This document shows, piece after piece, positions 1 through 10,232 of a stretch of DNA of 64,000 bases. Under the pieces are notes generated by a model that saw only the letters and a list, made by a program, of their open reading frames with translations, was not told the origin of the DNA and made no database searches. Source of the DNA: Pohlia nutans. Taxonomy: Eukaryota; Streptophyta; Bryopsida; Bryales; Mniaceae. A program made the translations under genes and the position numbers. The first letter of the stretch is position 1, and every line of letters starts with the position of its first letter. Location of the stretch: NCBI GenBank assembly GCA_022496805.1, contig CM040088.1, forward strand, positions 41,567,436 to 41,631,435. Direction: 5' to 3'.

Positions 1-690
1 AAAGGATGTTCAAACATCATAGTGAGCAAAGGGGGCCATGGATGATGTCTTAAGCCTTGTTAAAGACAAGGTGAAGAAAAATTAAGAGGTTTCTTGATTG
101 AATGACACGTAATAATGTTTTATGGGAAGTCGAGACGGGGTGTGTCATACATGGTTGGAAACCTTGTGACACGTACCATGGGTCCTAAAGATGCATGAAT
201 TGGATATGTGAGTCAAGAATAATAGTTCTTCAAAGTTGATACTGTTCATATCAATTATGATATGAACAGTATAATTGGATATGAGAGTGGGATTCAAGGT
301 TCCCAATGACACCTTCAATGATGCATGTTATATGTCATTGAAAAGTTTGGAAGAAGAACTCTTTAGATTGTTAAAGCTTATAACAACCAAAATATCAATT
401 TTGAAGTTAGGGTCCAATAAAAGAGGTGAGGTTTAGAAAAGCTACCTTCTAAAGATAAAATCTTTGGGAGGCCATGACTTCCTCAATACATTCAAAATGA
501 AAAAAGTGAATATAGCATCATGACATATTTGAAGAGTAAATCATGAAATTGTTGAGATTTGGACAATTGACCTAGAAGTTGCGTCGGTTAAATGTTCATA
601 GGTCCCTTGAGGTGTATTTTCTAAACTTTGTTAAAGAAGTTAATGGTCTTCCAAAATAAAAACGTGTCTAGAAAGTGTTCTAGATTAAGA
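1..690. other. No gene recognised
   Basis: AT-rich sequence with no frame, RNA gene or repeat end that I recognise. It lies left of the inverted-repeat arm that begins near 690. Confidence 0.5.
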
Positions 691-910
691 GTATAGAGGG
701 GCACGTCACTAGGATTCATTGGGGTTGTTATGTTCATAGTGAATCTTGACCTTCTATACCTCTTTGGAGATTAGAGTATATTACTTGGTAAGGGTCCATC
801 CGTAAGGAGTGTGAAGGGTTTAGAAATGTAGCCAAAGGTGTGTGGGAAGGGAGACTTGGAAAGAGGGATTTAAATTTTTTTTTGCTCATAAGCACCTAAG
901 TGTTTGTGGC
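690..910. repeat. Inverted-repeat arm matching 7165-7310
   Basis: Read in reverse complement, this stretch resembles 7165-7310. Both contain a motif like CTCATGAGCCACAAA-CACTTAGG, then 'CTCCAAAGA-GTAT-GAAGGTCAAGATTCA'. Related motif copies also occur at 3480-3580. The two arms enclose the Tc1/mariner transposase remnant and could be ends of a larger element now filled with later insertions. The exact termini are not clear. Confidence 0.4.
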
Positions 911-1810
911 TCATGGAGCTTGTTTTAAGGCTAAAGTTGAAGTTGCGAGAAATTTTTGTTTTTTATGTAATTACTTTGAAGCATTTTAGTGAGTCAATGA
1001 TTATCTTGTTGGAACATAATTTTTTGGTATTTGATTTATATTTCCCTCTCTACATTATTTAGTTTCACATGTGGCCCTTATTCAAATTAATTTTGAATCT
1101 TTTTGCTATATTTCTTAGATTTAACTAGGATACCGGTATTGAAGTAAATTTAACACCTTTAAGCATCATAGCAAATTTTGGCGAAAACTAGGGGAACAAG
1201 GCAATTAGCATTTTTCCAACATGTTATTGTTGTAGTCAAGTCCTCGGTCAAGTTGTAATTAAGACCAGCAAGAAATTGGAATGTAATAATTTAGCTTGAT
1301 TGAGCTACACCTACACATTATGCTAGAGTTTCAATGAACTACTACTCAAATATCGTATGTGTTATATAATCACTCCAAAAATTAAGTATATTTGATTTTG
1401 TCTACTTTCAGAGTGCCACAATTGGACCTGTTGATACCATTTATTTTTAGAAATTGTCCCATTTGAAAGCTACTTGAGTGTAGATGCATGCCACATTGTC
1501 CTAATCTCATTGCTTGTGTTCAAACTTGAGAGAAAAAAGAAGTAGAGAGGTTGCCTTAATAGACTTAGATTTTCAAGCTCTTTTGAAGCAACCTCTTATT
1601 AGTGAACATTTAACAATTTTGATGCGTTTGGAATAGAACTTTTTGTGGGTGATGTTGAATTGAAGCTATAGAAGGTTTTGATTGAGTATAGAGACGTTGT
1701 GAGGCGCTACAAGGTTGATTTCTAAGGAGAAAGAGTTGAATGTTGCTCTCTTGCAAAAAAATGAGAGCAATTAGTTTGTTGTAGTCTACGGTGAATAGGA
1801 TTAGAAGGAA
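911..1810. other. Unannotated repeat-like interval
   Basis: No intact frame, RNA gene or clear repeat terminus was seen. By position it may be the 5' part of the element that carries the transposase remnant at 1811-2512. Confidence 0.35.
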
Positions 1811-2512
1811 ATGCTTTCGGAGCAAAGACATGCATGCCAAAGGACGGCGTCCAAAGGCGGGTGTCCACAGGCTTTAACAAAGTATGAGAAGTGATATGTA
1901 GTACGTGCAGTTACTATACGGGAGTTGGGAAATGCCGTGGAGGCAACAAAAATAGTGAAGATTGAAGCATGAGTAGAGGTTTGAGTTGAAACAGTGAGGA
2001 TTGCCTTTAAAGAAGCAAGTTTAGGACCAATAGAGAAGGTTTCTAAACCAACTTTGTTTAACATCAAGAGGAGTTGGTACTGTGTGCAAGATAGATGGGA
2101 GGATGAAGGTTACAAATTATTTCAAGTCGTTGCAAGAGGAATTGTTCTCTACATTGGTTGATTTTGACTTTGATTTGAATGAAGTCAATTTTCAGCAAGA
2201 CAATGTTCTTGTGCACACAACTAGAATTGTTAAAGTATGGTTTTGGAAGCTACCTTATGATGTTATGGAGTGTCTTGCATAATTTCCTGACCTCAATCTC
2301 ATTGAACAAGTGTAGGCCTCCTTAAAACATCGATTGAATTCCAATCCTACTCCAAAGAATCTTTACGTGTTGTGGAATCGTGTGCAAGATGTCTATCTTT
2401 GCATTAATATAGATGACTGTAGGAATTTGTATGCTAGCTTGTTTGCTCAAATTGCAACTATTTTGGATGTAAAGGGAAGGTGGACAAATTTTGAGTATTT
2501 TGTAGAAAGTGC
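1811..2512 (+). pseudogene. Tc1/mariner-type (DD34D-like) transposase remnant
   Basis: Reading plus-strand frames gives a decayed Tc1-like transposase. About 1835-2060 resembles the N-terminal helix-turn-helix region (LTKYEK-YVVRAVTIRELGNAVEATK) with stops. From about 2060 the DDE core follows: GVGTVCKIDGRMK, then FQQDNVLVHT with the second catalytic Asp, then a stop, then FPDLNLIEQV with the third Asp and its Glu. After that come 'LKHRLNSNPTP' and a C-terminal helix ending KGRWTNF. The roughly 80 residues that normally join the HTH region to the core, including the first catalytic Asp, are missing, so the copy has an internal deletion as well as stops. It cannot be active. It may belong to the same superfamily as the TA-flanked MITEs in the window. 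The family call is firm; the exact subfamily is an inference. Confidence 0.8.
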
Positions 2513-3479
2513 TCAAAAAATTGAGTCAATGTACATGTCCAATTTCAAATCCTTTTATCTTACAATGAGTTGATATGATTTGTTTTCTGTCGCTTAGATG
2601 TTGTTCATTACTTCATGCTTTATAGCGTTTGTGTAGAAAGTTTTCGAATTTGCTCATTTGTTCTCATAGAATTTTCAACTCCATGAAACTGATGCAAATG
2701 TAGACTCAGTTTTTGAATGATTGTATATCTCTCAATCTTGATTCGAAAGAGATAGGAATGTATATTAGTCTTGAAACTCAAAATTCAACAACACATTCGT
2801 GTTTCATTTGGACCTTCCTAATTTGTATACCATCGATTTAGAACCTATATCAAAATACATGCACGGATTCAGCATGGATTCCACGCTAATTTTGCACTGA
2901 ATTCGGATGGTTTCAACATTCACTCTTTTCGTTATCTAACAAAGTGTAAAATTTGTGTGGAATTGGCGCAAAATCCATGCAGAATCTGTGCGAAAAATGT
3001 AAGACTCTATGAAATATTGGATGTCACATGGAAATTGTTTAAAATCCGTGGGGTCCTAAATTCTTGATGAATACGTCCCAGATTTCTAATACAATCAACT
3101 TGCAATGCATAAAATCGTTGAAGCTAACATCGTCTTCTGAAGCCTAGCTTACAACATGGGTGGTTATTGGGAGATTAATATTCAATATGTATCTTTATTT
3201 CAGGTAAGAACCAAAACCATCTTTTAACATTAAATTGCGGAATACTTAATAACATATAGAAGCATGTTTTCACAAAAAAATAAAAATTACATCAATAACC
3301 TTGACATTGCAAAGTGGTGTACACAATGAGCGAATCGTAATCAATACGAACCAAGTCAAATCAAACACGAAAAAAATGTTCCAATAAAATAATCATTGGT
3401 TCACTAAAATACTTCAAAATATTTACATATAAATCACAAGTTTCTTTGAAATACTAAAGTGAAGAGAACAAGTTCTATG
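2513..3479. other. No gene recognised
   Basis: AT-rich stretch to the right of the transposase remnant with no coding frame above background. It is probably the 3' non-coding part of the same decayed element. Confidence 0.35.
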
Positions 3480-3580
3480 AGAGACAAAACACTTAGGTAC
3501 TCATGAACCACAAAACATTTAGGGGCTCTTGAGCCGCAAAACACTTAAGTGTTCATTAACTACTAAACACTTAGGAGGTA
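3480..3580. repeat. Short tandem motif, about 32 bp, four degenerate copies
   Basis: Four imperfect repeats of the type 'CTCATGAACCACAAAACA-TTAGG' follow one another. The same motif appears at 7165-7235 and, inverted, at 870-910, so it looks like a subterminal repeat of a transposon. Confidence 0.5.
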
Positions 3581-3840
3581 CATACATGGTATTGGGAGCC
3601 ATCAAACTGTAATCAGACACTGAAATTTTCAGTGTATTATAGTTATCCTTAAAGTCACCTTGAGTTTGAATAAACTATTATTAAAAAAATTAAAAAATTA
3701 AAAAAAATTGAAAAAGAAAAACATTGTTGAACAATATTGGCATGTGTTGTCGGCTCTGTATGCATTAAGGTCTCAAGTTGACCGACTCCCTTTTATCCTT
3801 TTCACCAATTCTCTTTCCAACTTCCTTGGAATGTAAAATT

Positions 3841-3993
3841 TAATAAAATAGGCGTATTTCCTAAATTTGGTCTTACTTTTTCATCACCTTTTCAAAGCAC
3901 TAATCCATTTAAATTTTGGTTGAGAAAATCCACTTTTTTCTTCATTATTCTCTCAAAACAAGCCTGTGGGGCTTTTTTGACGTTTAAGGTTTA
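3841..3993 (-). mobile_element. TTAA-type element fragment (family F)
   Basis: Read on the minus strand, this matches the left part of the element at 31346-31748. It has TTAA-like flank then CCTTAAACGTCAA, a 'GCCCCAC-GGCTTGTT' block and 'GATTTTCTCAACCAAA'. Only one end is preserved. Confidence 0.55.
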
Positions 3994-4181
3994 ATATACT
4001 CTTATTTGTTTACTTCAAATAGATAAAAGGACAGTAAGGTAGAGCTTGGTGGTCTATCATTATTAGGTGTGTAAGAGCTTGGTAGTCTTCAAACTCATGG
4101 AAATTTCTTTTGACTATCAAGAAGGGAGGGAAAAAAATTTCCTTAAGTTTAGAGACTACTAAGCTCTTTCATACCTCGTAA

Positions 4182-4722
4182 CCCCTAAATGACAAAGGAG
4201 GTAAGGGCAAAACTTAAATGTGTTATAAAATGTTACTTCTACAACTTTGATGAAGTTTGGTCCAAAAGAGAAAATGAGAAGAATGATGTTTAGTAATTAT
4301 TTGTACCGTCAAACTTTCAAAAATGTTTTAGACACTCATTTAATGAATTTAGAAGCATTTACCATTTAATATTCACCAAAATTACAATTTTTATTTTTAG
4401 AATTTGAAATTTGGAATGATTGGTTAAAACTAAACATTCTATTCTAAAATTTAAAAAAGAAAAAAATTCAAAAAAGAGAACATCATTACTTTTCCTAAAT
4501 AGAAAGTTTTATAACACTAAGACATTGTTGAGGTGTTTGTCTTTGAAAGATTCCTTAGTGAACTTCAATATTGCAAACGAAATGCATCAAACAATACTAG
4601 AACATGTTCTCTACCCCTAATTTCGACAAAAAATCAAAACTCAAAAAATGTCATTTTCTGACCATGGACAGTCACTGTTGTTTGGGCTGCGACCAGAAAA
4701 TGGTCGATTGGTCGTTTAGGGG
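4182..4722. mobile_element. TTAA-flanked MITE, family D, copy 1
   Basis: Left end CCCCTAAATGAC follows GTAA (a decayed TTAA). Right end GTCGTTTAGGGG precedes TTAA. The interior aligns with 36180-36724 over most of its length and partly with 14731-14997. It is inserted inside the foldback element. It is non-autonomous, with no frame. Confidence 0.75.
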
Positions 4723-4969
4723 TTAACTATTTGGCGTGAACAAATAAAAGTATATTAAAGCAAAATTCATGGTATCTTATTCAAACTCAAGGTGACTTTA
4801 AGGATAACTATATTGTATTAAAACTTTTCTATGTGCTAAATTGTATTGCAATATTATAGTTGACATTTATATATATGTCATCACGTAACTTACTCTATGT
4901 TGGTATTTGAACAATTAAAATTAAACATCCTCAAAAGAACCCATGTAGGTTACTAATGGTCCTCAAAAC

Positions 4970-6337
4970 CTAACAAAAGCAGAAGTACAAATATCAAAAA
5001 GATTACCTGGACTACAAACGAGCTTTAGAGCCGAACTAATGGCCATACATAAAACACTCAGACTAATTACTACCAAATACACGAATGAACCAGCACACAT
5101 ATTCACCGACTGCCTCAACTGTCTATATGTACTCAACACACAAATAAAACATCCAACCCAACATAACAACCATGCCGATAAATCCATATTAGCATCTATG
5201 GTAGAAATTTTAAAAAGCCGAACACAACCCACCACAATATATAAAGTCAAAACATATATAAACATTGACGGAAATGAACAAGCAGACCAACTTGCAAAAA
5301 ACGGCTCTAAAAAAGAATATAGATTCGCTGCCAAATTATATGAATTTGCACATACTACACCATACTACTTTCAAAAAGACACATGGCCTGGACCAAGAAA
5401 AAGACCTGACAAAGGCCCTGTCAGATGCCTTCAAACTTACATCACTAAACACGATCATGAAAACAACTTAGAAATAATAGCAGAACAATTCCCCAACATT
5501 AGCAAATGGACAATGAACCCTGACATAGATAATGAAATATCCAATAACTTTTGGTCTAACCCTGCAATAACAGATTCACAAAAAACAAGCCTACTAAAAT
5601 TCCGTACTGGACAATACATGGGAAATGCTAGAAAACAACTATTTTTTGGCATAGAAAGATTTCCATCAATAACATGCCCGATTTGCAACTCCCCTGATGC
5701 AAACACATGGCTCCATGTACTCCTAAAATGTAATCAACACCACATACATGCCCTTAGAACCAAAAGACATAACAAAGCAGTATGGGAATTAAGAAAATTA
5801 ATTTTATCATCACAAAAATCAAGATGCTACACCCTCATGAATGCAGGGACATTTAACAACAACCCACAAGAAAATACAGTCCCCCTATGGCTCCTACCTT
5901 GTACATGCAGACAACAAAGATGCCACTGCAACGCTAGACTTAAACCTGATCTACTATGTATTAAAGAACTTCCACACCAAAGTACCCCACCAATAAACCC
6001 AGCAGACAACCTCACCATACAATTTATTGAATTCACATACACAAATGACAGATTCTCACAAGATACAATAAACAATAAAATTCAAAAATATCAACCATTA
6101 ATTAATAGCATCATTCACCAAGGATGGAAAGTAGATCCACTTATAGTCATCTCGGCTGGTGCTAGAGGAACTACGCACGTCCCGTCAATGAAACAACTGG
6201 AAACAAAATTTAAATTATCTGAAACCTCTATTAAACACACATTTAAAGAAATAAACACTATTGCTATACAATATGCCGGATCAATCCTTCTGCATAAAGG
6301 ACGAATAGAAAATAACCAATCAATACCAATAGAATAA
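4970..6337 (+). CDS. C-terminal part of LINE ORF: RNase H, CCHC finger, restriction-like endonuclease
   Basis: The frame runs open from the insertion edge to a TAA at 6335-6337, 455 residues with no start of its own; the first internal Met is at 5039. Residues 20-110 fit the RNase H fold from its second strand on: E22 in RAELMAI, D47 in FTDCLNC, and D106 in DGNEQADQLA. The first catalytic Asp was lost with the 5' end. Residues 236-254 form a zinc knuckle C236-x2-C239-x9-H249-x4-C254. Residues 325-395 look like the restriction-like endonuclease of R2/Dualen-type LINEs: K-P-D327, then FIE354FTY, then KIQKY (370-374), GW and SAGARG. RNase H plus RLE is an unusual pairing. The product would nick the insertion target and degrade the RNA template. 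This copy has no RT and could not move by itself. Confidence 0.85.
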   Translation, partial: LTKAEVQISKRLPGLQTSFRAELMAIHKTLRLITTKYTNEPAHIFTDCLNCLYVLNTQIKHPTQHNNHADKSILASMVEILKSRTQPTTIYKVKTYINIDGNEQADQLAKNGSKKEYRFAAKLYEFAHTTPYYFQKDTWPGPRKRPDKGPVRCLQTYITKHDHENNLEIIAEQFPNISKWTMNPDIDNEISNNFWSNPAITDSQKTSLLKFRTGQYMGNARKQLFFGIERFPSITCPICNSPDANTWLHVLLKCNQHHIHALRTKRHNKAVWELRKLILSSQKSRCYTLMNAGTFNNNPQENTVPLWLLPCTCRQQRCHCNARLKPDLLCIKELPHQSTPPINPADNLTIQFIEFTYTNDRFSQDTINNKIQKYQPLINSIIHQGWKVDPLIVISAGARGTTHVPSMKQLETKFKLSETSIKHTFKEINTIAIQYAGSILLHKGRIENNQSIPIE

Positions 6338-6824
6338 AAAGAGGGGGGTAGTGGTGAAGACCACTATTTGTTTTAAACATTTAGCACGGTGTCACCACTT
6401 GTCTCAGGAAGGTGGGTAGGGGCCGCTTGGTTGGTACAACTTTCCTGCCTATGATAAATTCACTAGCAGCACCAAGTCATGAATATTACAATAACGCTCA
6501 GACGGACCCAACGGGAATCGAACCCGGACCGTATAATTGTAACACAAACGTCCTTCTCCAACCAACCTAGGAACCATGACTTGGCGATCATCAACATAAT
6601 AAACCTCGTTTTATAACATTACAAATGATGTAAATACTTGATAATGGCTATTGTGGGTGACTTTTACTAGTTTCTGGTTACTAAAGTGTCTATTCCTGGA
6701 AGGGGAGAGTAGTCTTGTACCAATGTTCTTTTGCCCGGTGGGCATTGGCTCATTGTCAAGATGAACAGACACTATATTCACGCCGACCTCACAAGAGGAC
6801 CGGTGTTTCTATTATTATTATTAT
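6338..6824 (+). other. 3' UTR and microsatellite tail of the non-LTR element
   Basis: Follows the stop codon. It holds an antisense tRNA-like segment (6504-6575). Its final part contains 'GCCCGGTGGGCA', 'TTCACGCCGACCT' and 'GAGGACCGG', which recurs in the two other 3' ends in the window. The tail is TTTCT(ATT)n. This 3' segment is presumably what the family's reverse transcriptase recognises. Confidence 0.75.
6504..6575 (-). other. tRNA-like segment (pol III A/B box-like) inside the LINE 3' UTR
   Basis: On the minus strand it starts GGTTCCTAGGTTGGTTGGAG (A-box-like) and contains a perfect B-box core GGTTCGATTCC at about 6512-6523, then GGGTCCGTC. The acceptor arm does not pair like a real tRNA, so I read it as a SINE-type tRNA-derived head, not a tRNA gene. 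It is enclosed by a perfect 10-bp inverted repeat, CCAAGTCATG (6472-6481) and CATGACTTGG (6575-6584). Confidence 0.6.
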
Positions 6825-7384
6825 TGGTCCTCAAAAAAGGACCACTTGGATGAAAATTCCATCAAGATAGATGAACATTTGAACTTAGGAATGAATGGTG
6901 ATGATGATATATATATATTATATTATATAAATAAAGATTTGGTATCAAGTTTGGAATGAATATTTGAACTTTGGAATCCTAATATAGTACACATCATATA
7001 TTATGGAATCCTAATATAGTACTATTTGAACTATGGAATTCTAATATAGTACACATCATACATTAATATATTCATCTTTTAACCTATTTAAAGAGGTTTC
7101 TTTACAAGATTTAACTATGATTCAAGTGCACCTTTGTTTGGGCGCTTTTAGCTCCTAACACGATGAATGTACCCTAGGCTCTTATGAGTTGCAAAACATT
7201 TAGGCACTCATGAGTCTCAAAACACTTAGGAACTTTCCAAATCTGTCACGCTCCCCATGGGTAGGATATTCTGATCTCCAAAGAAGTATTGAAGGTCAAG
7301 ATTCATTGTGATTTCCATCAATAAACTACCTTTACAAAAAATAAATCTACAATTTTGCAATAAATTTTTATTTAAATGTAAAGA

Positions 7385-7588
7385 GTTACGCACTGGAATG
7401 AATTCGTAACCTCATATTATTGCACTCGCGCTCGAGAACGACAGCCCGAGTATCAGTGCAATAATATAGGGGAACGCATACATTCATGTACGTAATCCGG
7501 CATTGAGTCCAACGTTCTCCACATGTTCCCACAACTCCTCGACATTGTAATGGCGATTTGCACTAGTGCATGTGTTCCAGTGCGTAAC
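7385..7588. repeat. Palindromic MITE-like element
   Basis: Perfect 14-bp inverted ends GTTACGCACTGGAA (7385-7398) and TTCCAGTGCGTAAC (7575-7588). A second inner palindrome is built on TATTATTGCACT / AGTGCAATAATA. It is richer in CpG than its surroundings. Confidence 0.6.
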
Positions 7589-7907
7589 GGGTTATTACGT
7601 GCATTGTTTCCTCAAAGGAAAAAACCACGAGGGCTTAACAATAACAAGACTAATATAAAAATAAACGCAAAGCATAATAGAATAGAAAGAGAAAATACCC
7701 TTTTCTAAAGAGCATCTCAAGGAAATTTTGAGTTGGATCCTCTTTTCTAACTGATGAGGGAATGCCATGTCTATACCATGAATTGCAAGATTCATGAGGA
7801 AATGCCATACAATCTTCATTCTTCCTTTCTATTTTAAAGTGAAGTGACAACCATGTTCAAAAGGGTACTCCCTCACTCTACTCTAGGATGCTATGTGATA
7901 AATTATA

Positions 7908-8136
7908 TTCCCTCTGTTTCATAATAAGAGTCTATATTTTTGGCATTTTTTTTCTTAGTTTTTGTCCTATATTTTATACTTCAATATGTGAGCATTGTCT
8001 ACTTCAAACAAGACGGACAATGAGAGTGACACCACTACATACTACTATTAAAAATAGGATATTTTTGAGTATTAAGATGGAAACATCAAGTTGAAACATG
8101 CCAAAAAAGTGGACTCTCATTATGAAACAAAGTGAG
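7908..8136. mobile_element. Stowaway-like (Tc1/mariner) MITE
   Basis: The inverted ends resemble the Stowaway type: CCCTCTGTTTCATAATAAGA at the left, and its near complement (CTCATTATGAAACAAAGTGAG) before TA at the right. Inner motifs TTTTGGC / GCCAAAAAA pair as well. A related internal segment occurs at about 60715-60800. Confidence 0.65.
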
Positions 8137-8286
8137 TATCAGTTTCTATTTTCGTAAAGACTTGATTCTTCTGAAAATATAGAAAAAGAATCTTTTAAAA
8201 GTCTATGGTTACAAAGTCAAAGATACCATCAAGAATCATTCATTTAATGAAATTCAAGATTTTATGTGATTTTTTCATTCATTTAA

Positions 8287-8854
8287 CCCCTAACCGCCCA
8301 ACCATGCATATTTTGCATGATGTACGGACTTGAAATTTGTTTTCACATCTATCATGCATTTTTTGCAATGTGGATTTTTTATTGAAACTTTTATGGGAAG
8401 TTAGCTTCGTGCATGTGTGATCCGATTAGAAAGGAGATGGTTTGTGAAATTTTTATGCCTCATTTCATGTTGTAGTGTTCCACCCAGAATTTCGAAGATT
8501 TTAGTCTAAAAGTGCTCTTGAAAAAGTCAACTATTAAAATTAAGCCACCAAAAAATCTCCAAAAATCACTACTCTTAGAGTATTACATTTCAACCCATCA
8601 CAACAAATCTCATTATTAGATTGTCAATATCTTATTCGTAATCATATTACAAAAGAGTTTCAAATTTTAAGTTTGAAATTGTATACACAAATATTGGTGA
8701 TAGCAATCGCAAATCTAACTATATGGATAGAATCTAAAATTCATAATGTAAAACTTTAATCTATTCATCAAGTTGAAAACATCCCTCTTAGTTGCATTTT
8801 ATAAGGCATCTTTGGAAAACTGCCAAATCTGAAGATGATGAGAACGTTTAGGGG
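8287..8854. mobile_element. TTAA-flanked MITE, family B, copy 1
   Basis: TTAA at 8283-8286 and 8855-8858. Ends CCCCTAACCGCCC and GAACGTTTAGGGG. The interior ('GGGAAGTTAGCTTCGTGCAT', 'CATTTCATGTTGTAGTG') is shared with 37688-38242 and, inverted, with 59367-59926. Non-coding. Confidence 0.8.
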
Positions 8855-9109
8855 TTAAGCTTTACACAATTCTATTTACTTTTTATTATTATTAAAATAA
8901 AATCGGTTTTGATTGATTGCCATTTTTCAAGGAGAATTTAAAAACCATATTCATATCTTTTGATTGGTCATTACTATTAGATTCATCTTGTCATTCAAAA
9001 TAAAAATAAAAAAGTTTGAATTTCAAGGTTTTTTTTTTTTTTTTTTTTATAAAAAAAATTAATTAATTAATTTATTTTTAAATTAGACACAAACATTGAA
9101 CTTCAATTC

Positions 9110-9185
9110 TAGGGATTACAATGATGAAAATCAACTCAAATTTAATATTCAAATTAGTTGATTTTCATACTTGTAATCCCTAGAA
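9110..9185. repeat. Short inverted repeat
   Basis: CTAGGGATTACAA-GATGAAAATCAACT and its complement lie back to back around a short AT-rich loop. Probably the remains of a small MITE. Confidence 0.5.
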
Positions 9186-9291
9186 ACGCACTATTTGTCA
9201 TTCAATTAAAAGGCTTATACAAGTGAGCAGAATTGGGGCATCTAGGATGTAAGTCATCATACTTTTTATGTTGGGAAAACCACCACCTATA

Positions 9292-9513
9292 TGACACTAA
9301 GTTGATTATCCCATTTAGTGCGTATGGTACTAATTCCCGGAGCACACACTATTTTGCTAAATCTCAAAATTAGTGAGGGTTGAAATTTTTATTGAATGGG
9401 TGAAATCTTCATATCACACGAATTTACATCATGATGATGTTTAGTATCACCTTCACTAATTTCCCACACGCAATATAAACCCCCCTCACTAAATGGGATA
9501 ATCAGTGTAGTTG
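9292..9513. mobile_element. MITE with inverted ends
   Basis: Left end ACACTAAGTTGATTATCCCA and right end as the near complement (TGGGATAATCAGTGTAGTT), about 220 bp apart. No coding frame. Family not assigned. Confidence 0.55.
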
Positions 9514-10232
9514 GGCACGTTTAACCTCTTTTTTTTAATTAATTTAAAAAAAAAAATTATTATTATTATTTTCATTCACAGTTATTCATGAATCTTATCT
9601 CACTATGAGCTTGAAACAATCTAGATTCAATTTTCAAAAAAATCCAAGCACTATAGATTAAATGGACGGTCTCAAGTGCTTCCACCTTAATGTAAACAAA
9701 ACAGTCAAAATTCCTTTTTTGGAATGTTTTCACCATTTTCTAAAAACTTAAACATCGAAGTATGCGATTTCCAAATCAAATTGATTGATTTGTTAGTGTA
9801 TAACTGTTGGAGAAAATTCTTTTTAAACTTAAAATTTTGAGAATACAATATTTGTACAATACCCTGAGTTCTCAAGAAGCTTTGTTGTCCGAGTTGAAGA
9901 AACAACATGAATTACGTAGTATAAGTTTGCGTTCAAGTAAACAAATGATTGGAGAATCTTATATAAATGATCTGCTTATGCTTATGCGTTGCACATCTAA
10001 TAAATGTATTAGGTAATATAATAATAGATATAACAATCTAATAATTACATATATTATTTAAGTAATATATTAATATTGTTATAAATAGTTTATATATAAT
10101 ATAATCTATAATTAGGTAATAAATAGGTATTAGATCATATAATACACGTTAGATATCTTATTATGATTTGTTATTTATATAGGTATTAATATATTTTATT
10201 AACATGTATATGTGTTGATATATAAAAAACAT
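9514..10232. other. AT-rich interval, no gene recognised
   Basis: Contains poly(A)/(T) runs and, at 10010-10200, very AT-rich 'TAATATA'-type sequence abutting the mitochondrial insert. Short frames here have no recognisable family. Confidence 0.4.

Larger units (their letters stand above)
3639..4812. mobile_element. Foldback (long inverted-repeat) element, copy 1
   Basis: The ends are near-perfect inverted repeats of about 34 bp: 3640-3673, starting TAGTTATCCTTAAAG, and 4777-4811 as its complement. The inner part, with 'AATATACTCTTATTTG', 'GAGCTTGGTGGTCT' and 'CTTCAAACTCATG', matches the cleaner copy at 33814-34172. It has been invaded by two TTAA-type elements, a fragment near 3841-3993 and a full one at 4182-4722. 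There is no coding capacity. Confidence 0.7.
4957..6836 (+). mobile_element. 5'-truncated non-LTR retrotransposon with target-site duplication
   Basis: The insertion is bounded by an exact 12-bp direct repeat TGGTCCTCAAAA at 4957-4968 and 6825-6836. The body (4969-6824) opens directly inside an uninterrupted coding frame, as expected for 5' truncation during target-primed reverse transcription, and ends in an ATT microsatellite tail. The paralogous uninserted site near 51235 reads AAAGTCCTTAAAAAA. The last 110 bp or so are shared by two shorter copies, at 26190-26251 and 57937-58045. An open frame with no stop suggests a recent insertion. The encoded RNase H, CCHC and restriction-like endonuclease domains place it near Dualen/RandI-like or other RLE-bearing LINEs; which clade is unresolved because the reverse transcriptase is missing. 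Confidence 0.9.
3581..7310. repeat. Composite repeat X, with nested insertions
   Basis: Pieces at about 3595-3638, 4813-4956 and 6837-7160 align in order with one continuous stretch at 51060-51560. They share 'CTGTAATCAG-CACT', 'TGTGCTAAATTGTATTGCAA' and 'GATTTGGTATCAAGTTTGG'. The intervening segments are therefore insertions: a foldback element (about 3639-4812) and a non-LTR retrotransposon (4957-6836). The copy at 51 kb acts as a paralogous empty site. Confidence 0.65.

Noticed and set aside
4963..5334. Minus-strand 123-codon frame over the LINE
   Set aside because: It is the shadow of the RNase H coding frame on the plus strand and has no family resemblance of its own.
6504..6575. A genuine tRNA gene on the minus strand
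   Set aside because: The B box is perfect, but the acceptor stem does not pair and the anticodon arm is irregular. A SINE-like head fits better.
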